Positions 36,811-46,003 of a stretch of DNA of 64,000 nt are shown here, one piece after another. Position 1 is the stretch's first letter. Each line of letters begins with the position of its first letter. Origin of the DNA: PALSA-129 sp050014595. GTDB lineage: Bacteria > Acidobacteriota > Terriglobia > Bryobacterales > Bryobacteraceae. Both the position numbers and the translations under genes were made by a program. The stretch covers positions 62,001 to 126,000 of the forward strand of contig JBEKDA010000025.1 of the NCBI GenBank assembly GCA_050014595.1. The letters are read 5' to 3'. Under the pieces are notes generated by a model that saw only the letters and a list, made by a program, of their open reading frames with translations, had not been told where the DNA came from and ran no database searches.

Positions 36811-37476
36811 ATGTCTTCACTCCGTCAAGTCGAGGCCAATCGCCTCAACTCTCAGAAATCCACCGGCCCGCGATCCCCTGAGGGCAAGACCGCTTCTTCC
36901 ATGAATGCCCTGAAATCCGGCATCGACGCGCAATCCAACATCATCCGCGGCGAAAATGCCGCCGACCTCCAGGCCCTCACCGGCCTCTACTACCAGGAAT
37001 GCCACCCCTCCACAGCCCAGGAGCAGTTCTACGTCGACATCCTCATCCGCAATGACTGGCAACTCCGCCGCCTCGAACGCGTCGACGCCCAGCTCTGGGA
37101 GTACCAGTTGGAGGGCCGCCTGCGCGATCTGCCCGAGTGCGAACTCGGCCGCGCCTACGCCGGCAGTTCCTCGCCCTTTTCCCGGCTCCAGCGCCGCAAG
37201 AATGACATCCAGCGCTCCACCACCCTGGCCCGTCAGGAATTGCACAAGCTCCACGCCGAACGCCCCTCCGATCCAACCTCCCAACTCATTGAAACAGAAC
37301 CTGCTTGCCCTCAAATTGGCTTCGTTCCTCCAATCTCCGGTCCGGCTCTCCCCAACCCGCCCCAACTGTCCGATTCTCAACCCGCCGCCCGCCTCGCCAC
37401 CGAGGTTTGCGGCGGTCTGGCCGATATGAAACCTGTGAAGGCCGGATTGCAGGCGCCGGCACGGAAAAAACCGTGA
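36811..37476 (+). CDS. Acidobacteria-type 'EANR-QKSTGP' protein of unknown function
   Basis: A 221-residue protein beginning LRQVEANRLNSQKSTGPRSP followed by GKTASSMNALKSGIDAQSNI. This opening is characteristic of a family abundant in Acidobacteria, often in many copies per genome, with unknown function. The middle (EQFYVDILIRNDWQLRRLER, RLQRRKNDIQRSTTLARQEL) is helical and charged. The C-terminal 70 residues are Pro-rich and low in complexity and may be poorly conserved. Its stop overlaps the GTG start of the next gene as GTGA. Confidence 0.75.
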   Translation: MSSLRQVEANRLNSQKSTGPRSPEGKTASSMNALKSGIDAQSNIIRGENAADLQALTGLYYQECHPSTAQEQFYVDILIRNDWQLRRLERVDAQLWEYQLEGRLRDLPECELGRAYAGSSSPFSRLQRRKNDIQRSTTLARQELHKLHAERPSDPTSQLIETEPACPQIGFVPPISGPALPNPPQLSDSQPAARLATEVCGGLADMKPVKAGLQAPARKKP

Positions 37477-38986
37477 CCCGTTTCTTCATACTGACGCTAC
37501 TGCTCTGTGCCCCGCCCGCTCTGGTCCAGGCCCAATCCGGCACGGAGCCCCGGCGCGCCGATGGTGACAAGGCCCTCTTCGGCGACCTGCCGGCCATCGA
37601 CTCCGTCTCCCTGCACGCCCAGACTCTCGCCGAAGCACCCGCCAACGTCACCGTCATTACCGCGGCCGATATCCGCCGCTACGGCTATCGCACGCTCGCC
37701 GGCGCGCTCGCCTCCGTGCGCGGTTTCTACGTCGCCTACGATCACGAATACCACTACGTCGGGGTCGGCGGCATTTCCCTGCCGGGCGATTTCAACACCC
37801 GTTTCCTGGTGATGCTCAACGGCCATCCGCTCACCGACAATACTTACAATTCCAACGGCTTCTTCGGCCAGGATTTCGGCCTCGACATGGACCTGGTGGA
37901 TCGCATCGAAATCATCCGCGGGCCCACCTCCGCGCTCTACGGCTCCAACGGCATCCTCGCCAACATCGACATCGTCACCGGTCCCGGTAGCCCCGGAACG
38001 GGGCGTAAGACCCTGTCCTTCGACGGAAATGCAGAACCTCCCAGCGTGGGCATGCGTGTCGGCTCGGCCCGCGCCGCCTCCCCACTGCTGAACGCCTGTA
38101 AGAAGTGCGGAATAGCCTTCCTGCTGGCTTCGTGGATCTTCGCCGCCACCCTGCCCTCCGATCCCGCCGCTGTCCTGGTAGTTTCGGAGTCGGGCGTCGA
38201 GGCGTATGCCGAAGCGCTCGATGGCATCGGCTCCGCCTTCGCTGCGCCGGGGCTGCGCGTCGTGGATCTGCAGGCAGCCACCGGCGCGCGGGATCTCGCC
38301 GCCGCGCTCGAGAGCAAGGAAACCCGCGCCGTCATCGCCGTCGGCAGCCGCGCGCTCGATGAGGTGCGCGCCCGCCACGCCGCTGTTCCAGTGGTGGCCG
38401 CCATGGTGCTGCACGGCGCCCAGGCCCCCAAAGCCGACGGCCACGTGGACCTGGATGTTTCGCTCGCCGCCCAACTCGGCGCCATGCGCGCCCTGTGGCC
38501 CGGGCGCACGCGCGCCGGCATCATCCGCAATCCGGCCCTCTCGCGCTATTCCGCCGACGCGCTGGAAGCCCGCGCGCGCAAGGAAGGCTTCCTCCCCGTG
38601 ATCGTCGATTGCGACAAGCCCGCCAACCTGCTTAAGGCTCTCGCCGCGCTCAAGGGCAAAGTCGATTTCGTGATCTGTTGCCCGGACCCGGACCTCTACA
38701 ATTCCGTCACCATCAAGCCGCTCGTGCTGGCTTCCCTCGAAGGTCGTCTGCCGTTGGTCGGATTTTCTCCGGCCTTCGTGCGCGCCGGCGCGGCCGCCGG
38801 CATCTACCCGGATTACCGGGATTCCGGCCGCCAGGCGGCCGAGATGGCCGAACGCCTCGTGCGCGGCGAAGACTGCGGGCCCGACACCGGCCCGCGCCAT
38901 ATCCAGGTGGCCGTCAATCAGCGGGTGGCCCGCCTGCTGGGCGTCGACTTCCGCACCGGTGCACTGCCCGTGGAGGTCTTCCGCTG

Positions 38987-38987
<1 letters not shown>
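37473..38987 (+). CDS. chimera: truncated TonB-receptor plug joined to ABC substrate-binding protein
   Basis: A 504-residue frame. Residues 1-25 are a signal peptide (RFFILTLLLCAPPALVQAQS). Residues 40-170 are a TonB-dependent receptor plug (APANVTVITAADIRRYGYRT, FLVMLNGHPLTD, VDRIEIIRGPTSALYGSNGI) but no barrel follows. At about 37985-38050 the DNA is a dispersed repeat (RKTLSFDGNAEPPSVGMR), and after it the frame continues with a second export signal (CGIAFLLASWIFAATLP) and an ABC_sub_bind (PF04392-like) periplasmic binding protein (VVAAMVLHGAQAPKADG, DFVICCPDPDLYNSV, GIYPDYRDSGRQAAEMAERL). It looks as if the receptor lost its barrel at the repeat and fused to the next gene. The binding protein would feed the kinase that follows. 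It may also start on its own, with no clear start seen. Confidence 0.75.
37985..38050 (-). repeat. dispersed repeat module A, copy 2, inside the chimeric gene
   Basis: Reverse-complement reading gives GTCGAAGGACAGGGTCTTAC then GCCCCGTTCCGGGGCTACCG. It matches 9346-9400 (GTCGAGCGACAGAGTCTTAC then GCCCCGTTCCGCGGCTACTC) at roughly four bases of five. It marks the exact point where the TonB plug stops being homologous to receptors. Confidence 0.75.
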
Positions 38988-40398
<1,411 letters not shown>

Positions 40399-40402
<4 letters not shown>

Positions 40403-40791
40403 CGATGTCCAAATTACTCTTGGCGGAAGACGATGAATTCAGCCGCGACATGTTGGTGCGGCGTCTGGAGCGGCAGGGCTTTGTGGTGGTGGCCGCCGCC
40501 GATGGCCGCGAAGCCGTACTGGCGGCGCGCCAGCACCGGCCCGATCTCATCCTGATGGATCTGGACATGCCGGTGCTCGACGGCCGCGGCGCCATCGCGG
40601 CTCTGAAGAGCGATCCGCGCACCTTCAAGATCCCCGTCATCGTGCTCACCGCGCACGCCTCCGCGGAGCACGTCGCCGAAGCCGTCGCGGCAGGCTGCCA
40701 GGCTTACGAAACCAAGCCCATCGTCTTGCGCCGTCTGCTCGAGCGCATCGCCGAGTTTCTCGGCCCCGTGCCGGCCCCCGCGCAACCCTAG
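40399..40791 (+). CDS. single-domain response regulator (CheY-like)
   Basis: A 130-residue receiver domain alone: KLLLAEDDEFSRDMLVRRLE with the acidic pair, phospho-Asp in LILMDLDMPVLDG near residue 54, IPVIVLTAHAS with the conserved Thr, and the Lys in YETKPI. There is no output domain, so it must act by protein contact. Coupled to the kinase by the ATGA overlap. Confidence 0.92.
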
Positions 40792-40869
40792 CGAAGTATT
40801 ACAAGAGCTCAGCGATATTTTCACAGCCTGCCGAGGGCGCGGCCCCCAAGAGCGAGAATACGGCTCAAA

Positions 40870-41823
40870 TCAATACCGCGCGAGGTCCTCAAAATCGATG
40901 TTGCCGCCGGACAGGACTACGCCCACGGAGCGGATGTCTTTCGGCAACTTGCGGAACAGGACGGCGGCGGCGGGGACGGCGCCGCTCGGTTCCACCAGGA
41001 TCTTGAGGCGCAAGAGGAGGAACTTGACGGTGGCGCGGATCTCGTCGTCGGTCACCAGCACGATCTGCTCGGCGAGGCTTTGAATCACCGGGAAGGTCAG
41101 GTTGCCGGGACGCGGCGAGCGCAGGCCATCGGCGATGGTGTCGGGGTGGGCGACGGTGACCTGGTGGCCGGCTTGCATGGAGAGGTAAGTGTCGTTGGCG
41201 CCTTCGGGTTCGGCGCCGAAGATGCGGATGGCCCGATGGAGATCCTTGGCGATGGTGGCGCAGCCCGAGAGCAGGCCGCCGCCGCCGACCGGGGTGATAA
41301 GAGCGTCCAGGTGGCCGGTTTCCTGGAGCAGTTCGAGAGCGGCGGTGCCCTGGCCGGCCATGATCAGCGGGTGGTCGAAGGGCGGAACGACGGTGGCGCC
41401 GGATTCCTTGACGAGGGCGGCGGCGATCTCTTCGCGGCTCTCGGTCTGGCGGTTGTATGTGACGATGGTGGCGCCGTAGCTGCGCGTGGATTCCATCTTG
41501 AGCCGGGGAGCATCTTCGGGCATGACGATGGTCGCGTGCGCGCCGACGTGGCGCGAGGCGATGGCGGTGGCCTGCGCGTGGTTGCCCGAAGAGTAGGTGA
41601 CGATGCCGCGGGCGAGGGCCTCCGGCGGAAGCGAAAGGATGAGGTTGGAAGCGCCGCGGATTTTGAAGGCGCCGCCGCGCTGCAGGTTCTCGCACTTGAA
41701 GAAGACGCGCACGCCGGCCTGGGCGTCAAAGCCGGCCGAAGTCATGACGGGGGTCCGGCGGGCGAGCGGGCGGATGCGGGCGGCGGCGGCGCGGACGTCG
41801 TCGGATTGGATGGCGAGGGGCAT
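40870..41823 (-). CDS. threonine/serine dehydratase-like PLP enzyme
   Basis: A 317-residue fold-type II PLP enzyme. The PLP lysine is in RGGAFKIRGASN, the phosphate-binding SSGNHAQ follows, and the glycine-rich TPVGGGGLLSGC and the FGAEPEGANDTYLSMQAG stretches are typical of catabolic threonine ammonia-lyase or serine racemase. It lacks the C-terminal ACT-like regulatory domain of the biosynthetic IlvA, so I leave it without a symbol. ATG 41823 is taken because the domain begins there (PLAIQSDDVRAAAARI). The gene is convergent with the receptor-kinase operon. Confidence 0.9.
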   Translation of the reverse strand: MPLAIQSDDVRAAAARIRPLARRTPVMTSAGFDAQAGVRVFFKCENLQRGGAFKIRGASNLILSLPPEALARGIVTYSSGNHAQATAIASRHVGAHATIVMPEDAPRLKMESTRSYGATIVTYNRQTESREEIAAALVKESGATVVPPFDHPLIMAGQGTAALELLQETGHLDALITPVGGGGLLSGCATIAKDLHRAIRIFGAEPEGANDTYLSMQAGHQVTVAHPDTIADGLRSPRPGNLTFPVIQSLAEQIVLVTDDEIRATVKFLLLRLKILVEPSGAVPAAAVLFRKLPKDIRSVGVVLSGGNIDFEDLARY

Positions 41824-41840
41824 GAACTTCGAGGATAACA

Positions 41841-41998
41841 GTGGGGCGGGCAATCTTGCCCGCAGCCGCCTTCAGGCGGCTCCCAGGGTGTCTGCGCCTG
41901 GCAGGCATTGGCGGCAATGGTGGGGCAGGCGGTGCCCGCCTGCCCGCCCGTTGACCGGCGATTTCTCCACAGCTTCAGCAGGTCCGCCCCACCACAAA
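41841..41998. repeat. REP-like palindromes upstream of the BNR protein gene
   Basis: Clustered hairpins: GGGCAATCTTGCCC, AGCCGCC-TTC-AGGCGGCT and GGGCAGGCGGTGCCCGCCTG. They resemble those at 1400 and 10138 and lie between divergent genes. Confidence 0.5.
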
Positions 41999-42044
41999 CT
42001 ATCCGAATCGTATTACACTCGTGAGGTTCAGGAGGGTTGCCGCT

Positions 42045-45000
42045 GTGCTTATTGCGCGCGTGTGGATTCGCCGTTTGACGTTGCTTGGTCTCTTGCTGGC
42101 TGCGCTGGCGCCAATGGTCCCGGGCCAATCGATCGATGCCCGTCTTTATTCCGAGATGCACTGGCGCTCCATCGGACCGCCGCGCGCGGGACGCGCCCGG
42201 GCGCTCTCCGGGGTGGCGAGCCAGCCGAATGTGTTTTATATCGGCTTCGACAACGGTGGCGTGTGGCGATCCACCGATTACGGCTCCACATGGACGCCCC
42301 TGTTCGACACCCAGCCGACCGGCTCGATTGGCGCCATCGCGGTGGCGCCGTCGGACCCCAACATTATTTATGTGGGCGCCGGCGCGGGAATCATCCGGCC
42401 CGACCTTGCGGTGGGCGACGGCATGTACAAATCCACCGATGCGGGCAAGACCTGGACGCACCTGGCGCTGCGCGATTCGCAGATGATTGCCAATATCGCC
42501 GTGGACCCCACGAACCCGAACCGGCTGTTTGTGGCGGCGCTGGGACATCCGTACGGTCCGAACCCCGAGCGCGGCATTTTCCGCTCGATGGATGGCGGCG
42601 CGCATTTCGACAAGGTGCTTTACAACGACGAGTACACCAGCGGCAACGACGTGGTGATCGATCCCACGAATCCCAACACCGTGTACGCGTGCCTCTGGCA
42701 GCAGCAACAGGGATTCACCGAGAACGGCGCCTTCGGCGGCACCGATGGCGGCATCTACAAATCCACCGACGGCGGCTCCAACTGGCGGAAGCTGATCGCG
42801 GGGCTGCCGCCGATTATTGAAGCGAACCTGGCACTCTCCGCAAGCAACCCAAAGGTAATTTACGCGACGGTGGCGGCGGGGACGCCCCCGGCGGCCGCCG
42901 GTGCGGCAGCTCCGGCAGCGGGCGGACGCGGCGGCGGGCGTGGCGGGCGCGGCGGTGGTGGTGGCGGCATCAGTTTCTATAAGACCACCGATGGCGGCGA
43001 GAATTGGTTCCTGGCGACGGACGATCCGCGCGTGGCGGAGACGGGCTCGCAGCGGCATCCGCCGGATACCCGGCCGCTGGGCCGCATCGGCGGCGGCGAC
43101 TTGCCCACCATCACGGTGGACCCCAAGAACGAGAACGTGGTTTATAGCTGCTCGACGGTGTTCTGGCGCACGGAGGATGGCGGCCAGACGTGGTCGGCGG
43201 TGCGCGGCGCGCCGGGCGGCGACGACTACCAGAAGAGCTGGGTGAATCCGGATAATCCGAATATTATTCTGGTGGTGAGCGACCAGGGCGGAGTGGTCTC
43301 CGCGAATCGCGGCGAGTCGTGGAGCAACTGGTACACGCAGCCGACGGCGGCGGTGTATCACGTGACGGCCGACAACGCCTTCCCTTACCGCCTGTGCAGC
43401 GGACAGCAGGATTCGGGTTCGGCTTGCGTGGATAGCCGCGGCATGGATGGCGAAATCACCTTCCACGACTGGCACCCTGTGGGCATCGAGGAGTATGGCG
43501 AAGCGGCGCCCGATCCGAAGAACCCGGACCTGGTATATGGCGGGAAAGTGACCGTCTACAATCGCCTGACCGGCCAGAAAGAGAACGTCGGCCCGGGTGG
43601 CGGGCGTGGAGGACGCGGCGGCGCAGCGGCGGGGCGTGGCGGACGTGGTGCGGCGGCAACCGCGACGCCCGCGGCGCCGGCAGCCGAACCGCCTGCGCGC
43701 ACGGTTCGCACGCAACCGCTGATCTGGTCACCCAAGGATCCCAACATTCTTTTCTATGCCACGGCCGGCGTGTGGAAGACTGCTAATGGCGGCCATAGCT
43801 GGACGGCCATCAGCGGCGACCTGACGCGCCAGACCTGGGACGTGCCCGCGAACGCCGGCAAGTACGCCGGCACGGTGACGCCCGCGCCGCAAGGCTCGAT
43901 CACGGCGCTCGCGCCATCGCCCCTCGACGTCAACGTGCTGTGGGCGGGCACCGGCGATGGCCTGCTGCAAGTGACCACCGACGGCGGCGCCAAGTGGACC
44001 AATGTGACGCCATCCGAGATGAAAGCGTGGACGCGCATCTTCAATATGGAAGCGGGCCACTTCGACACCAAGACGGCCTATGCGGCCGCCAATACGCTGC
44101 GCCTGGACGACATGAACCCGCACTTGTGGCGCACGCACGACGGCGGCAGGACCTGGAAGGAGATCTCGAACGGCATCGCGGGCGGCGCGGTGGCCAACTC
44201 GATCCGCGAGGACCCGCGCAAGAAAGGGCTGCTCTATGCCGCCACGGATACGCAGGTTTGGGTTTCCTTCGATGACGGCGACAACTGGCATTCGCTGCGG
44301 CTGAACATGCCGGCGATCTCCGTGCGCGATATCGAAGTGAAGGATGACGCTACCTGCATGTGCTCCGACCTGGTGGCGGGGACGCACGGCCGCGGCTTCT
44401 GGATTCTGGACGACGTGACGCCGCTGCGCCAGGCGGCCGAGGCCGCCGCGGCGTCGAATGCTTACTTGTTCAAGCCCGCCACGGGCATCCGGATTCGTTT
44501 CGGAACGAACGATCCCACGCCGTGGCCGCCGGAATTGCCGGCCGGGGAAAACCCGCCGCCCGGAGCCATCATCGATTATTACCTGCCCGCGGCCGCGAAT
44601 GGCGAAGTGAAATTGGAGTTCCTCAACACACAGGGCAAGGTGATTCGCACGTACTCTAGCAACGATCCGGTGCGGAGCCCCGATCCGGCCACCGATCCGG
44701 TGGCCTACAACAAGCTGTGCCAGCAGACGCCCACCGCGCCGGATTGCAGTCTGCCGCTGTATTGGCCGGCGCCGCCGCAGGTGCTGAAGACCAGCGCGGG
44801 CATGCACCGCTTCACGTGGGACATGCACTACGATCCAATCGGCGGCGGTGGCGGTGGTGGACGCGGCGGTGGTGGCGGTGGTGGCGCGGTGCCGCATCGC
44901 ACCTACCCCGGCGTCAACTCGCCGTGGGTGGCGCCCGCCGCGTACACCGTGCGTTTGACGGTAAACGGGCAAAGCCAGAGCCAGCCGATCGCGATCAAGA

Positions 45001-45581
45001 TGGACCCGCGCGTGAAGATCACGCCCGAGGTGCAGCAGATCTTCACGCTGACGACGCAGATGGAGAACAACGCGCGGAACGCCGCCAGCGCGTACAAAGA
45101 CGCGCGCGCGCTGGCCGATAAGCTGAAGGCCAAGCCGCCATCGGCCGCCAACGACGCGTTGATCAAGCAAGTGGATGAGATCGCGCCGGCCGAAGTGGCT
45201 GCCGCTGGCGGCGGTGGCGGCGGCGGACGCGGAGGCCGTGGAGGTCGCGGCGGCGGTGGTGGCGGCGCTGCTGGCGCTGGTGGTGCTGCTGGCGCCACTG
45301 GCGCTGCTCTTGCCGGCGCGGCTGCGGCGGCGCGTGGTGGCTTTGGTGCTGCCGCGGCGGAACCACCCGCTCCGCCGAACCTGAGCACCATTGGCGCTCA
45401 GATGATGGCCCCGGTGCAGCTCATGCAGGGTTCCGAAATGCCGCCGACGGCGGCGCAGTTACAGGCCTGCAGCGAGCAGGAAGCGGCGTATACCAACCTG
45501 ATGGCGAAGTGGGCGGCGCTGAAGGTGAAGGTGAACGGCCCGGCTGCGCCGGCGGCAGGACGGGGAGGCGCCAAGCAATAG
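42045..45581 (+). CDS. large exported BNR/sortilin-like repeat protein, glycine-rich
   Basis: A protein of about 1178 residues. An Arg-rich start and hydrophobic helix (LTLLGLLLAALAPMVPGQS) form the signal peptide. The first 780 residues are BNR/VPS10-type beta-propeller blades: GVWRSTDYGSTWTPLF, GMYKSTDAGKTWTHLAL, GIYKSTDGGSNWRKLI, SFYKTTDGGENWFLAT and VWKTANGGHSWTAIS. Long Gly/Arg/Ala tracts interrupt it at about residues 286-307, 515-540, 933-948 and 1054-1104. Similar proteins, often called exo-sialidase or glycosyl-hydrolase-like, are common in Acidobacteria; real sialidase activity is unlikely without its arginine triad. I choose GTG 42045, ten bases after an AGGAGG; an in-frame GTG at 42021 would place that site inside the gene. 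Confidence 0.82.
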   Translation: MLIARVWIRRLTLLGLLLAALAPMVPGQSIDARLYSEMHWRSIGPPRAGRARALSGVASQPNVFYIGFDNGGVWRSTDYGSTWTPLFDTQPTGSIGAIAVAPSDPNIIYVGAGAGIIRPDLAVGDGMYKSTDAGKTWTHLALRDSQMIANIAVDPTNPNRLFVAALGHPYGPNPERGIFRSMDGGAHFDKVLYNDEYTSGNDVVIDPTNPNTVYACLWQQQQGFTENGAFGGTDGGIYKSTDGGSNWRKLIAGLPPIIEANLALSASNPKVIYATVAAGTPPAAAGAAAPAAGGRGGGRGGRGGGGGGISFYKTTDGGENWFLATDDPRVAETGSQRHPPDTRPLGRIGGGDLPTITVDPKNENVVYSCSTVFWRTEDGGQTWSAVRGAPGGDDYQKSWVNPDNPNIILVVSDQGGVVSANRGESWSNWYTQPTAAVYHVTADNAFPYRLCSGQQDSGSACVDSRGMDGEITFHDWHPVGIEEYGEAAPDPKNPDLVYGGKVTVYNRLTGQKENVGPGGGRGGRGGAAAGRGGRGAAATATPAAPAAEPPARTVRTQPLIWSPKDPNILFYATAGVWKTANGGHSWTAISGDLTRQTWDVPANAGKYAGTVTPAPQGSITALAPSPLDVNVLWAGTGDGLLQVTTDGGAKWTNVTPSEMKAWTRIFNMEAGHFDTKTAYAAANTLRLDDMNPHLWRTHDGGRTWKEISNGIAGGAVANSIREDPRKKGLLYAATDTQVWVSFDDGDNWHSLRLNMPAISVRDIEVKDDATCMCSDLVAGTHGRGFWILDDVTPLRQAAEAAAASNAYLFKPATGIRIRFGTNDPTPWPPELPAGENPPPGAIIDYYLPAAANGEVKLEFLNTQGKVIRTYSSNDPVRSPDPATDPVAYNKLCQQTPTAPDCSLPLYWPAPPQVLKTSAGMHRFTWDMHYDPIGGGGGGGRGGGGGGGAVPHRTYPGVNSPWVAPAAYTVRLTVNGQSQSQPIAIKMDPRVKITPEVQQIFTLTTQMENNARNAASAYKDARALADKLKAKPPSAANDALIKQVDEIAPAEVAAAGGGGGGGRGGRGGRGGGGGGAAGAGGAAGATGAALAGAAAAARGGFGAAAAEPPAPPNLSTIGAQMMAPVQLMQGSEMPPTAAQLQACSEQEAAYTNLMAKWAALKVKVNGPAAPAAGRGGAKQ

Positions 45582-45600
45582 GGGGACGGTGGACCGGCGG

Positions 45601-45816
45601 TTACCGGCCGGGGCGCGTCCGCTGCTCGGCTTCCATGAGGTTGGTGAGGATGCCGTTGATGCGCGTCAGGTGGCTGCCGCCCTTGGAGCGCAGCCAGGCG
45701 AGCACCTGCGCGTCAAGGCGTACGCTTACCGCGACCTTGCGCGGCCGGGCGTCTCGCAGGCGCACCACGGGGGCCAGGTGCAGCTCGTCGACCTGGCCGT
45801 GCGTTCTCCAACTCAC
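45601..45816 (-). CDS. orphan BrnA-like antitoxin
   Basis: A 71-residue protein. The last 45 residues match the BrnA/CopG-like antitoxin pattern (KVAVSVRLDAQVLAWLRSKG followed by LTRINGILTNLMEAEQ). BrnA normally follows a BrnT toxin gene; upstream on this strand there is no BrnT-like frame. A short frame ending near the antitoxin start reads RYLDWVTFENPAFCFLTTT, which I do not recognise. It may be an orphan antidote or a remnant. Confidence 0.65.
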   Translation of the reverse strand: MSWRTHGQVDELHLAPVVRLRDARPRKVAVSVRLDAQVLAWLRSKGGSHLTRINGILTNLMEAEQRTRPGR

Positions 45817-45916
45817 CCCTTATGACAGGTGGTCGTGAGGAAGCAGAAGGCGGGGTTCTCGAAGGTGACCCAGTCTAAGTAGCGGCCGGGTCGCTGACGC
45901 CTTTGGTGAGCGTGGT

Positions 45917-45945
45917 TTGAACTGCTGCTTCGGCAGTGATACACT
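45917..45945 (+). promoter_or_regulatory. sigma-70 promoter of the Tc toxin operon
   Basis: TTGAAC (45917-45922), 17-base spacer, TACACT (45940-45945). The spacer contains the inverted repeat CTGC-TGCTTC-GGCAG, which could be bound by a regulator. The transcript would begin near 45952, about 50 bases before tcA. Confidence 0.6.
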
Positions 45946-45955
45946 CCCCTTAATC

Positions 45956-45991
45956 ATGCCGCAGATTATCGAGTACATCGAAGGCGGTTAG
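45956..45991 (+). other. possible leader peptide (11 codons) before tcA
   Basis: ATG CCG CAG begins an 11-residue peptide MPQIIEYIEGG whose stop overlaps the GAGGAGGG ribosome-binding site of tcA. It could couple translation into the toxin gene or be chance. Confidence 0.25.
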
Positions 45992-46003
45992 AGGAGGGTA
46001 ATC

